Assembly: GCA_028285245.1 (NCBI GenBank)
Contig: JANQPY010000035.1
Location: 62,001 to 126,000 of the forward strand
Length of the DNA: 64,000 bases
Direction of reading: 5' to 3'
Source of the DNA: Gammaproteobacteria bacterium
GTDB lineage: Bacteria > Pseudomonadota > Gammaproteobacteria > Steroidobacterales > GCA-2729495
The notes beneath the pieces were generated by a model that saw only the letters and a program-made list of their open reading frames with translations, did not search any database and was not told where the DNA came from. Of the stretch, positions 42,178 through 49,768 are shown one piece after another. Position 1 is the stretch's first letter. The number at the start of each line of letters is the position of its first letter. A program made the translations under genes and the position numbers.

Positions 42178-43534
42178 ACGGGCCGACTGGTCGCTCGCGC
42201 GGCGCGTCCTGCTTGGTGGCGGACTGGTGGTCATCACCTGCGTGGGACTCATCGGGCTCTCGGTAGACCGCGCGTTTGAGAACAGCGTCGAAGAACTCGT
42301 CCAGGAACGGCTGCTGGCGCGGGTCTATATGCTCATGGGCGCGACGAGCATTACCGACGACGGCCGCCTGGAGCTGCCTGCGCAGCTACCAGAGGAACGG
42401 CTGGCCACGCCAGGCTCGGGTGCCTACGCAGCGATCACGGACGAAGACGGCACTTTGCTATGGCGCTCGGCGTCCAGCGTTGGCCAGAACGTGAGCTATC
42501 CGGGGCCGGCAGAGCGCGGCCTGCCCCAACTCAACAAAGCACGCGATAGCTCAGGTACCTTACTGCAAGGCCTGAGTTATCCCGTCTACTGGGAACTGCC
42601 TTCTGGAAAGGACAGGCTTCTTAGCTTTCAGGTTGCCGAAAGCCGCACGTTGGTGGAGTCACAAACGGTCGCCTTCCGGCGCACGCTGACGTGGTGGTTG
42701 GCGGCCGGTGCCGCGAGCCTGTTAGTGGTGATGGCCGGCGTGCTGCTGTGGAGTCTGGCGCCGGTACGCAGCATCGCGAAGGAAGTTCGCTTGGTCGAAG
42801 CCGGAGAGCTTGATGGATTCAACCAACAGTATCCCGTCGAGCTGCGACCGCTGACCGACAGTTTGAATGCGCTCATTAGCAGCAGAGAGAAACGTATACA
42901 GCGTTACCGGCATGCGCTTTCGGACCTTGCGCATAGCCTGAAGACCCCACTGGCGGTGCTGCGCGCAGGCGGCAACGACTCATCTTCTGCTCCGCCCGGC
43001 ACAAACGCGCAGCTGCAAAGGATGGAAGAGACGATTGAGTACCATTTGCAGCGCGCAGCCATCACCGGGCGCATGCCACTCGCTGCCCCCGTTGCAGTTG
43101 CACCTGCTGCGCTGGCAATAGTCGATTCGCTGAAAAAGATCTACGCCGAGAAACAACTCACCTTCATCACTGAAATTGACTCACAAGTGCGCTTTCCCGG
43201 TGCTGCGGGTGACCTGTCAGAGCTGCTGGGTAACCTTGCCGACAATGCCTGCAAGTGGGCCAATTCCCGCGTGCGACTGCGAGCCGTCAACGACGCCAGC
43301 CAGCACAGCGGCTTCCGTCTGGACATTGATGATGACGGGCCGGGTATCCCCGCAGAAATGCGCCAGCAGGTGATCAGCCGGGGCGTCCGCGCAGACTCCG
43401 AGAACCCTGGTCAGGGGATCGGCCTGGCGGTCGTCGTGGAAACGGTGACTGAGATGTATCAGGGCACCGTAGCGATTGACACGAGCGACCTGGGGGGCAC
43501 GCGGATCACCGTGAGTATCCCCGCCAATGGCTGA
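42161..43534 (+). CDS. PhoQ-like sensor histidine kinase
   Basis: The 457-residue kinase has two membrane helices (about 17-36 and 177-198) with a 140-residue periplasmic sensor between them, then a HAMP linker (about 199-250), the H-box ALSDLAHSLKTPLAVL with phospho-His258, and a C-terminal HATPase domain with ELLGNLADNACKW and DDGPGIP and GQGIGLAVV boxes. The HSLKTP form of the H-box is that of PhoQ/QseC. The acidic patch and sensor sequence suggest divalent cation or peptide sensing but cannot prove it. It is translated from a GTG that overlaps the regulator gene. Confidence 0.88.
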   Translation: MPDQRERADWSLARRVLLGGGLVVITCVGLIGLSVDRAFENSVEELVQERLLARVYMLMGATSITDDGRLELPAQLPEERLATPGSGAYAAITDEDGTLLWRSASSVGQNVSYPGPAERGLPQLNKARDSSGTLLQGLSYPVYWELPSGKDRLLSFQVAESRTLVESQTVAFRRTLTWWLAAGAASLLVVMAGVLLWSLAPVRSIAKEVRLVEAGELDGFNQQYPVELRPLTDSLNALISSREKRIQRYRHALSDLAHSLKTPLAVLRAGGNDSSSAPPGTNAQLQRMEETIEYHLQRAAITGRMPLAAPVAVAPAALAIVDSLKKIYAEKQLTFITEIDSQVRFPGAAGDLSELLGNLADNACKWANSRVRLRAVNDASQHSGFRLDIDDDGPGIPAEMRQQVISRGVRADSENPGQGIGLAVVVETVTEMYQGTVAIDTSDLGGTRITVSIPANG

Positions 43535-43553
43535 CGACCAGTCGTCGAGCTGG

Positions 43554-44048
43554 CTAAAGGGCCGCCTTCAGTCTGCCAGCGCCAACGAAGTGACTGCGGT
43601 AGTGCCCGTCGGACAGAGTATCGATGGTGACGGGCCGGCCACTGGAAGGCGCGTGCACGAAGCGCCCGTCGCCGAGGTAAATGCCGACATGGGACACCTT
43701 GCCGGTGAAGCTGAAAAACAACAGGTCGCCCGGTCTGGCCGAGTCCAGCGATAGCGGCTGACTGGCGCGGTACTGTGCCTGCGAGGTCCGCGGGGCAGAA
43801 AGGCCGGCAGAGCGATACGCAAAGTACACCAGTCCGCTGCAGTCAAACGCATCTGGCCCCCGCGCACCATAGCGGTAGGGATCGCCGAGTTGATCGAGCG
43901 CCGTACTCACCACCTGTTGGCTGGCTGACGACAGCGAGCGGCCAGCCGGAGCCTCGCCGCGCTGCGCAGGCAACGTGGATCCGCAGGCCTGCAGCAGGCC
44001 CGCCAACAGGCCAACGGCGAGCCATTTAGTTCGCCTGGTTGCGTTCAT
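43554..44048 (-). CDS. NlpC/P60 (C40) peptidoglycan hydrolase lipoprotein
   Basis: The 164-residue precursor has a lipoprotein signal ending in LLQAC (Cys22) and one NlpC/P60 domain with the catalytic Cys70 in FDCSGLVYFAY, His120 in SHVGIYLG and polar His132 in FVHAPSSG. It resembles the small murein hydrolases Spr/MepS-type that cut the D-Ala-mDAP or iDAP-mDAP bonds and help cell growth. It is predicted to be outer-membrane anchored. It ends 19 bases from the kinase stop in a convergent arrangement. The ATG at 44048 is the obvious start before the signal. Confidence 0.9.
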   Translation of the reverse strand: MNATRRTKWLAVGLLAGLLQACGSTLPAQRGEAPAGRSLSSASQQVVSTALDQLGDPYRYGARGPDAFDCSGLVYFAYRSAGLSAPRTSQAQYRASQPLSLDSARPGDLLFFSFTGKVSHVGIYLGDGRFVHAPSSGRPVTIDTLSDGHYRSHFVGAGRLKAAL

Positions 44049-44192
44049 GCTTCGTTCAGCTCACCGTGATCCCGCATGCCGGTAGTATCGTCGCTGTGGT
44101 TGCACAATGCGCCGAACCGGATCACACACTTGATCCCAAGATCGCGGTCGAGCAATCGACTCACTGACCTGAAACCCTTCTGACCCTAACTT

Positions 44193-45389
44193 ATGACCAC
44201 CCACAACCCCAAAACACGCTGGCTTGCGCATGTTGACCTGGATGCATTTTTCGCCAGTGTCGAGCAGCGTGATCAACCGAAATTGCGGGGCAGGCCGGTT
44301 GTGGTCGGGGCGCGGCCGGGCAATCGAGGCGTGGTTACCGCGGCCTCGTACGAGGCTCGCGTCTTCGGCATTCACTCGGCGATGCCGATGGGCGAAGCCG
44401 TTCGCCGTTGTCCAGACGCGGTCTTTCTGCCGACGGACCTTCCGCGGTATCGCCAGGCATCCCGTGCCGTGTTTGCGATTCTTGCGGAAACAGTGCCGGT
44501 CGTTGAAGCCGCATCTATTGATGAGGCGTATCTCGACATCAGTGGTATGGAAAAGCTCGTTGGTGAACCACACAAAATCGGTGCGCTCATACGCGAACGA
44601 ATACGCAGTGGCACCGGACTCACGGCATCGGTTGGCATTGGCCCCAACCGGCTCATCGCCAAGCTGGGCTCGGAAGACTGCAAACCCGATGGCCTGCGAG
44701 TTATTCCCCACGATCACGTCCGCGAGTTTCTGGATCCGCTGCCGGTCAGCAAGCTACGCGGTTTGGGCAAGCGCACCGCGCGAGTATTCACGCAGCTCGG
44801 CATCAAGACTATAGGCGAACTGCACCACTACAAAAGCCGGGAGCTGGAACAGCGACTCGGGTCGCAGCTCGCGGCCAAGTTTCGACGCCAGGCCGAAGGT
44901 GTCGGCGCCGAGGCAGTGGTACCCGGCCGCCGGCGCAAGAGTGTGTCGAAGGAGACGACGTTCAATACAGATGTTGGCGACGACGATTACCTCCACGACG
45001 TGCTGCGCACGCTCGCCGCCAGCGTAGCGGCCACCGCGCGACAGGAGTCGTTTGCTGGTGCCGTCGTCACGCTAAAGGTCCGCTATGCGGGATTCGAGAC
45101 GCATACTCGCCAACAGAAACTGGATGCAGCCACCGTTGACGAGAGGCAGATGCTGCGTACGGCTTGGCGCCTATACCAGTCTACCGGCCTGCCGCGCCGA
45201 CCGGTAAGACTCATCGGTATTGGTCTTGCCGCGCTTAAGCGCGACGACGAAGCTCAGCCGGACTTGTTTGGCGCACCGGCTGCACCCCAGCGAGATCAGC
45301 GGGTGCTAAACACGATTGATGCAGTGCGCGACCGCTTTGGCGACGGCAAACTGGCAGTGGGCCTGGCCCGGCAGTCCAAACGCCGCTAG
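44193..45389 (+). CDS. dinB: DNA polymerase IV
   Basis: This 398-residue Y-family polymerase has the catalytic acids Asp15 in HVDLDAFF and Asp110-Glu111 in ASIDEAYLD, then GVVTAASYEAR, GIGPNRLIAKLGSEDCKPDG and a little-finger domain to about 345. QPDLF (355-359) is a sliding-clamp binding motif of the usual QxxLF form. It copies past damaged bases at low fidelity. No SOS (LexA) box of the E. coli type is visible in the 144 bases upstream, so damage control is unclear. Its stop overlaps that of the convergent MAPEG gene in a shared CTAG. Confidence 0.94.
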   Translation: MTTHNPKTRWLAHVDLDAFFASVEQRDQPKLRGRPVVVGARPGNRGVVTAASYEARVFGIHSAMPMGEAVRRCPDAVFLPTDLPRYRQASRAVFAILAETVPVVEAASIDEAYLDISGMEKLVGEPHKIGALIRERIRSGTGLTASVGIGPNRLIAKLGSEDCKPDGLRVIPHDHVREFLDPLPVSKLRGLGKRTARVFTQLGIKTIGELHHYKSRELEQRLGSQLAAKFRRQAEGVGAEAVVPGRRRKSVSKETTFNTDVGDDDYLHDVLRTLAASVAATARQESFAGAVVTLKVRYAGFETHTRQQKLDAATVDERQMLRTAWRLYQSTGLPRRPVRLIGIGLAALKRDDEAQPDLFGAPAAPQRDQRVLNTIDAVRDRFGDGKLAVGLARQSKRR

Positions 45390-45796
45390 AAGACGATGGT
45401 TGGTGACGTGGCCAGTGATGCGGTGAACACAACCCAGATAACAAACAACGTCGCACAGCTGGCTGCGTAAGCCAAGAACCGGTGCATGACGTTATTGTAG
45501 GTAACGTGAATCACCGAGTGCACGGTTCGAAGCAATACATAGACCCAGGCCATGGCAACCAGGGCAAGCGAGGTCTGCTCAGTGATGTAGATGCTGACGC
45601 ACGCCACATAGAACAGCACTGGTACCTCAAACAGATTTTGCAGATTGTCCGCAGCGGTCACATCCTTAAGCACGCCTGCAGCGGAAGCACGCGTCGCGAA
45701 CTGTTTCGGATTAACCTTCAGCGCGCGTATCTCCCGGATACGACGCCGAAACAACAGAATCCAAACGCCGGCTGACAACCCCGCCAGGGCCACCAT
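45386..45796 (-). CDS. MAPEG family membrane protein
   Basis: This protein of at least 136 residues has four membrane helices and the MAPEG features RRRIREIRALKVNPKQFATR near the start and the block DNLQNLFEVPVLFYVACVSIYI (about 51-72), which is the family hallmark. MAPEG proteins are glutathione-dependent or related membrane enzymes; the bacterial ones are mostly unassigned. From the ATG at 45796 the first helix is truncated: the in-frame codons just upstream encode TPFSIIWP, which would complete it, and begin at a CTG (45823) with GGAG before it. A non-standard CTG start is therefore possible. It converges on dinB and follows the stomatin gene by 57 bases (30 from the CTG). Confidence 0.83.
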   Translation of the reverse strand: MVALAGLSAGVWILLFRRRIREIRALKVNPKQFATRASAAGVLKDVTAADNLQNLFEVPVLFYVACVSIYITEQTSLALVAMAWVYVLLRTVHSVIHVTYNNVMHRFLAYAASCATLFVIWVVFTASLATSPTIVF

Positions 45797-45853
45797 GGGC
45801 CAGATGATGCTAAACGGCGTCAGAACTCGCTCCGGTGTTCCGCATGTGACGCA

Positions 45854-46792
45854 TCAGGATGCTGCCCTTGGTTGCGAGTCTTGTTTGATGATGCTGGTGG
45901 CCAAAGCAATCATCGAGGATATGTCGCCCAGGTTGGCGGGCACGATAAGGGTGTTGCCCTCCTTTGCCAGGTGACCAAACTGCTTGACGTAGTCCTCGGC
46001 AATTCGCAGGCGCATGGCAGAATCGCCACCGTCCTGGGTGACCGCCGTTGCCACCTGACGGAGACCTTCCGCGGTTGCCTGGGCGATCGCAAGAATCGCC
46101 TTAGCCTCGCCCTCGGCCTCGTTAATCTGTTGCTGTTTTGCCGCCTCCGACTCCTTGATCACCCGCTGCTTCTCGCCCTCTGCTTCATTAATTTTGGCGT
46201 CTCGCTCACCCTCAGAGGTAAGAACAACAGCGCGCTTTTCCCGCTCGGCGCGCATCTGCTTCTCCATGGCGGTTAGCACATCGTTAGGCGGGTTAATGTT
46301 CTTGATCTCGTAACGCAGAACCTTGACGCCCCATGGATCAGACGCCTTGTCGAGTTCCGCGACGACATTGGAGTTGATCATCGCCCGCTCTTCAAACGTC
46401 CGATCGAGGTCGATTTTACCGATCTCACTACGCAGTGTTGTTTGCGCGAGCTGGGAAATCGCAAATACATAATCGCTGATGCCGTATGACGCGCGCTGCG
46501 GGTCGAGGACCTGCAAATACAGCACACCGTCAACACCCACCTGAACATTATCCCGGGTGATACAGACTTGCTCCGGAATGTCGAAAGCCAACTCTTTAAG
46601 GCTGTGCTTATAGGCGGCGCGTTCTATGAACGGGATGAGAATGTGGAACCCAGCGCCGAGTGTCTTGCTGTACTTTCCCAGGTTCTCGATCACGTAAGCG
46701 CTTTGTTGTGGGACGACGACAGCCGTCTTAGCAATCACGATCACCGCCAGGATGGCGAAACCAATCGCTACAAATGAAGCAACGTTCTCCAT
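45854..46792 (-). CDS. Stomatin/QmcA-like SPFH protein
   Basis: The 312-residue protein has one N-terminal membrane helix (about 5-24), an SPFH/band-7 domain (about 25-180) with NLGKYSKTLGAGFHILIPFIERAAYK and RSEIGKIDLDRTFEERAMINS, and a long charged coiled coil (about 175-255) with REKRAVVLTSEGERDAKINEAEGEKQ. QmcA and paraslipins form oligomeric rings at the membrane. It follows an NfeD-type gene by 34 bases, the standard pair. The start at 46792 has GGAGAGAAAAC before it; an upstream frame to 46852 would overlap the NfeD gene. The function is scaffolding or protection of membrane proteins. Confidence 0.9.
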   Translation of the reverse strand: MENVASFVAIGFAILAVIVIAKTAVVVPQQSAYVIENLGKYSKTLGAGFHILIPFIERAAYKHSLKELAFDIPEQVCITRDNVQVGVDGVLYLQVLDPQRASYGISDYVFAISQLAQTTLRSEIGKIDLDRTFEERAMINSNVVAELDKASDPWGVKVLRYEIKNINPPNDVLTAMEKQMRAEREKRAVVLTSEGERDAKINEAEGEKQRVIKESEAAKQQQINEAEGEAKAILAIAQATAEGLRQVATAVTQDGGDSAMRLRIAEDYVKQFGHLAKEGNTLIVPANLGDISSMIALATSIIKQDSQPRAAS

Positions 46793-46826
46793 GTTTTCTC
46801 TCCGTGCTCTTCTCCGACCAGCTCGC

Positions 46827-47267
46827 TCAGGCCTTGTTTTCGTTCTCAACAACCAGGGTCAGGCTGTCGACTCGCTTAATTTGCGCCTTGCCGCCCTGCT
46901 CAATTGCGGTGGCGCCATCATTCAGAACCGTCCAGGTCGTACCCCTGTACTTCATGCGACAGCTCTCGCCCGGTGCGAGATTCTGCTGGAGGCTGATCGT
47001 CTCGCCCGCCGGGCCGACCGGATAGTCCTGCGAGACGCCGCGAAACTTCTCGTAGAGTCGGGCCCTGAACAGCACCATCGTCGCGATTGACAACACGCCG
47101 AACAGCGCCCACTGCGCCCAGCCTTGCAGCCTGAACCCAAGCAAATCGAGGGCGCCAACGAGCAGCGCCGAGGCGCCAATAAAGATGAGATAGAAGGCGG
47201 CGTCGACGCCGAGCAACTCGGAGCCGAACAAGATCGCACCTAGCGTTATCCATGCCCACCAAGGCAT
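46827..47267 (-). CDS. NfeD family membrane protein
   Basis: The 146-residue protein has three membrane helices (about 4-21, 23-43 and 48-66) and a C-terminal OB fold (about 85-142) with VGPAGETISLQQNLAPGESCRMKYRGTTW. This is the short NfeD form that pairs with stomatins; it lies just upstream of the SPFH gene in one operon. It has no protease domain. The start was taken at the ATG 47267 because the first helix begins there (MPWWAWITLG); the frame extends to 47552 without supporting features and crosses a hairpin. Confidence 0.87.
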   Translation of the reverse strand: MPWWAWITLGAILFGSELLGVDAAFYLIFIGASALLVGALDLLGFRLQGWAQWALFGVLSIATMVLFRARLYEKFRGVSQDYPVGPAGETISLQQNLAPGESCRMKYRGTTWTVLNDGATAIEQGGKAQIKRVDSLTLVVENENKA

Positions 47268-47318
47268 AACCCCAACCCCGGCAATGTTCCTAAGATGGCT
47301 GCAAAGCTTAGCACTTTG

Positions 47319-47335
47319 CCCCGGCTGAACCGGGG
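47319..47335 (-). terminator. Hairpin downstream of the metallo-beta-lactamase-fold gene
   Basis: CCCCGG/CCGGGG form a 6-bp stem with a five-base loop at 47319-47335, about 70 bases beyond the stop at 47407. A second inverted repeat (GCAAAG/CTTTGC) directly to the left could extend or compete with it. There is little T-run, so it is a weak terminator. Confidence 0.35.
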
Positions 47336-47406
47336 TCGGATTACCTGGGGGCAGCGCCCAACCGCATGGCGCTGCGGCGGTCCTGGCGCTCGGCTGGCCC
47401 CGAACT

Positions 47407-48393
47407 CTACTCAGACCAGCGCTTGATATCGGCCTCAGCCGGCACTTCGAAATCGCCGGTCTCGCTTTGGTAGATGATGTTGACGAAGGCGCGGCTCTTG
47501 ATAAAGCCCTGCTCCCATAGGGGGTCCAGGCCAACCAGCGGGTCCGCGGCACGAATCGCTTTCAGGTCCAGACCCTCGGCAATCAACGCCGCCACCTTCT
47601 CGCGCGCGACGACAAGTTTGTCGCGCACTTCGAGCATACGCGCGCGATTCGTGATGGGCCCGTGTCCCGGGATAATGATGGTTTCGTAATCGGCAAGATC
47701 CAGCAAAACGTTGGTCGCTTCAATCAACCCCTGAATCGTGCCGCCGCTGGCGACGTCGATGAGCGGAAAGCCGGTGTGCAGAAACGCATCGCCTGTGTGC
47801 AGCACGTTGGCGCCCCGGAAGTACACGGCGGTATCCCCGTCCGTATGGGCCGGCGGCAAATGAATCAGGTCGATGCGCTCGCCATTGAGATGAAAACTCA
47901 TGCGATCGCTGTAGGTGATAACAGGCAGCGCCTCTGGCGGACGCGGCCGGGTACCGGTGCGAAACAGCAGGTGATACTGAACGCTGTTCAGCCGTTGACG
48001 CACGTTGTCGTGCGCGACAATCGTATGGCCAGCCGCGCCTAACCTGGCGTTGCTTCCCGTGTGGTCGCCATGCCAGTGCGTGTTGAGTACGTAGCGCAGC
48101 GGCGTATCCGTCAATTCATCGATCGCGGCCAGGATCTTATCGGCCATAGGCGCAAACTGATCGTCGACGATCAGCGCACCGTCAACGCCTATCGACAGAG
48201 CAACATTGCCCGCCGGCTCCATCCTTAGCAGAAAGATGTTGTCCCGCACCTGGGCGACCTCTAAGTCACCATCCATACGGCGACCCTGGGCCGCCAGCGG
48301 ATCAGCCATCGACAGGCTGACGACGCCGGCGATCAACACCGCCAGCGTTAGACGGCCACCAAATGCGTGCGCTAAGTTCTGACCAAACAACAT
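47407..48393 (-). CDS. Exported metallo-beta-lactamase-fold hydrolase
   Basis: The 328-residue precursor has a signal peptide (about 1-35) and the MBL metal motif NTHWHGDHTG (His106, His108, Asp110, His111), further ligands in LHTGDAF and PGHGP, and the typical start VRDNIFLL. It resembles the exported quinoprotein relay MBL-fold type, found with c-type cytochromes and alcohol oxidation. The substrate is not known. The ATG at 48393 has GGGAGGT seven bases upstream, better than the longer frame to 48435. The gene follows the CbiX-like gene by 22 bases, so they are likely in one operon. Confidence 0.83.
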   Translation of the reverse strand: MLFGQNLAHAFGGRLTLAVLIAGVVSLSMADPLAAQGRRMDGDLEVAQVRDNIFLLRMEPAGNVALSIGVDGALIVDDQFAPMADKILAAIDELTDTPLRYVLNTHWHGDHTGSNARLGAAGHTIVAHDNVRQRLNSVQYHLLFRTGTRPRPPEALPVITYSDRMSFHLNGERIDLIHLPPAHTDGDTAVYFRGANVLHTGDAFLHTGFPLIDVASGGTIQGLIEATNVLLDLADYETIIIPGHGPITNRARMLEVRDKLVVAREKVAALIAEGLDLKAIRAADPLVGLDPLWEQGFIKSRAFVNIIYQSETGDFEVPAEADIKRWSE

Positions 48394-48415
48394 GCTCGAG
48401 ACCTCCCGCAACAGG

Positions 48416-49456
48416 CTAACCCGCTGAGTCCACACTGGCGGTAATCGCTTCTTCCAGCCAGTCAGGGAACCGCGGGTGCGTCATCACACCCGTGTCACTG
48501 AAAGTGACGCCAAGGTCTTCCACATCGCGTTGCAGTTTGCCCATCACCCCGGCGGCCGTTAGCACCGTGGTAATTACGACGACGTCGCGGCCCTGAGCTT
48601 TGGCCTGGCTTACCCAGCCGCGAAGCCGTTCCACGTTTGCGGCCCGCCAATCGATCGGGGCGTCATCCTGTACGTTGACGACACGCACTTCCGCAAAACC
48701 GACTTCCTTCTGAATAAATGCGGCATGCTGGTCCAGTACAGCCAGCTCGCGCTGATTGTCAGCAGGATCGGCAGGGCCATGGCCCATGATCAGAAGCATC
48801 TCGTTCGCTGGGTTGCGGCTGGCGGCGCGGGCATGGTCGCGCAACGCCTCACCGACAATGGGATGCGGCATGGGATTCGGCGCCCAGACGATCTTTGCAT
48901 CGGTCTCTACCTGCGGAATATCGATGTAACCCGGCTCATCCGAAGCGCCCAACGCGTACCGCCACTGGCGCACCATGCCGGATTTATCTGCGGTGGTGGC
49001 AGGAATCACAACGATTGTCTTGGCACCCGAGTTTTCCAGGTCGTCAACCGCTGCCTGCAGATGGTCAGATTCCGCAATCGCCAGCCCGAATCCATAGGTC
49101 GTTGGGTATTTCTTCTTCACGCTCGAAAAAGTCTGCTTGAACTGTTCGTAGCCCTCGCCGTAGAAATGATGTGCGAGCACCAGCACGCCCACTTCACCGC
49201 GCGTATCTGCCGAGCTGAGACGGCCATGCTCGTTGTACAGCCGGGCCATCATGTCGAGCAGCTCATCGTTCGTGTAGTTCGCAAACTTCTTGATGACGCC
49301 GCGCACACCGTCCATCTGCTCCTGCGTCAGGTCAGGGCGCGGCAGCTCCTGACCCGGCTTGATGTGGCCGCCGGCCCAGGCCACGGCACTGCCAGCAACG
49401 ATGAGGGTGAACGCTGTGCCGACAAGCGCTAGCGGATTCGACATGCTTCGTGACAT
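48416..49456 (-). CDS. Exported CbiX/sirohydrochlorin-chelatase-like protein
   Basis: The 346-residue protein has a signal peptide (about 1-28, ending AVAWA) and two halves that both look like the chelatase fold of CbiX/SirB: the first with GEVGVLVLAHHFYGEGYEQF (88-106; His96, His97), the second with LLIMGHGPADPADNQREL (221-238; His226). In cytoplasmic chelatases these histidines hold the metal. An exported version is unusual; it may bind or store metal or a tetrapyrrole outside the cell membrane, or have lost chelatase activity. A short N-terminal part (30-85) is specific. The start is the ATG at 49456; another at 49444 would fit too. It heads a two-gene leftward unit with the MBL protein. 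Confidence 0.68.
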   Translation of the reverse strand: MSRSMSNPLALVGTAFTLIVAGSAVAWAGGHIKPGQELPRPDLTQEQMDGVRGVIKKFANYTNDELLDMMARLYNEHGRLSSADTRGEVGVLVLAHHFYGEGYEQFKQTFSSVKKKYPTTYGFGLAIAESDHLQAAVDDLENSGAKTIVVIPATTADKSGMVRQWRYALGASDEPGYIDIPQVETDAKIVWAPNPMPHPIVGEALRDHARAASRNPANEMLLIMGHGPADPADNQRELAVLDQHAAFIQKEVGFAEVRVVNVQDDAPIDWRAANVERLRGWVSQAKAQGRDVVVITTVLTAAGVMGKLQRDVEDLGVTFSDTGVMTHPRFPDWLEEAITASVDSAG

Positions 49457-49609
49457 GGCTTGTTCTCGAGTCCAGGAATGCGAACAAGCCTAGCGTCATG
49501 ACCATTCACGGGCAACGACGATAATGGGGTGGTGCGGCGCGCGGTCAGGCGCGGCTGAGATGAAGCAGAAGAAGGGCGCCGCCGCCATCGGCGCACGCAC
49601 CGAGTGCTG

Positions 49610-49768
49610 TTAATCCCCGGGTGGGCGTTTTTCGTCGTCCAGAATGATGCGCCACGCCGGCGTATCCAGATCATCAAACTGGCCAGACCGCGTGGCCCAA
49701 AAGAATGCAGCGATGGCCGCCAGGAGCAGGACCAGGCCTAGCGGTATCAAATAGAAAATAATGTTCAT
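49610..49768 (-). CDS. ccoS: cbb3 oxidase assembly protein CcoS
   Basis: This 52-residue protein has one membrane helix (about 3-23) followed by FFWATRSGQFDDLDTPAWRIILDD, the CcoS signature. It is needed for insertion of heme b and copper into the oxidase subunit CcoN in other bacteria. The ATG at 49768 overlaps the ccoI stop by four bases (ATGA). It is the last gene of the oxidase operon, and no terminator hairpin is obvious after it. Confidence 0.9.
   Translation of the reverse strand: MNIIFYLIPLGLVLLLAAIAAFFWATRSGQFDDLDTPAWRIILDDEKRPPGD

Noticed and set aside
44049..44192. SOS (LexA) box before dinB
   Set aside because: No CTG-N10-CAG palindrome with the usual AT-rich centre is visible in the gap.
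46827..47552. Longer form of the NfeD gene starting at 47552
   Set aside because: The extra 95 codons cross an intergenic hairpin and overlap the metallo-beta-lactamase-fold gene end; the family start fits the ATG at 47267.
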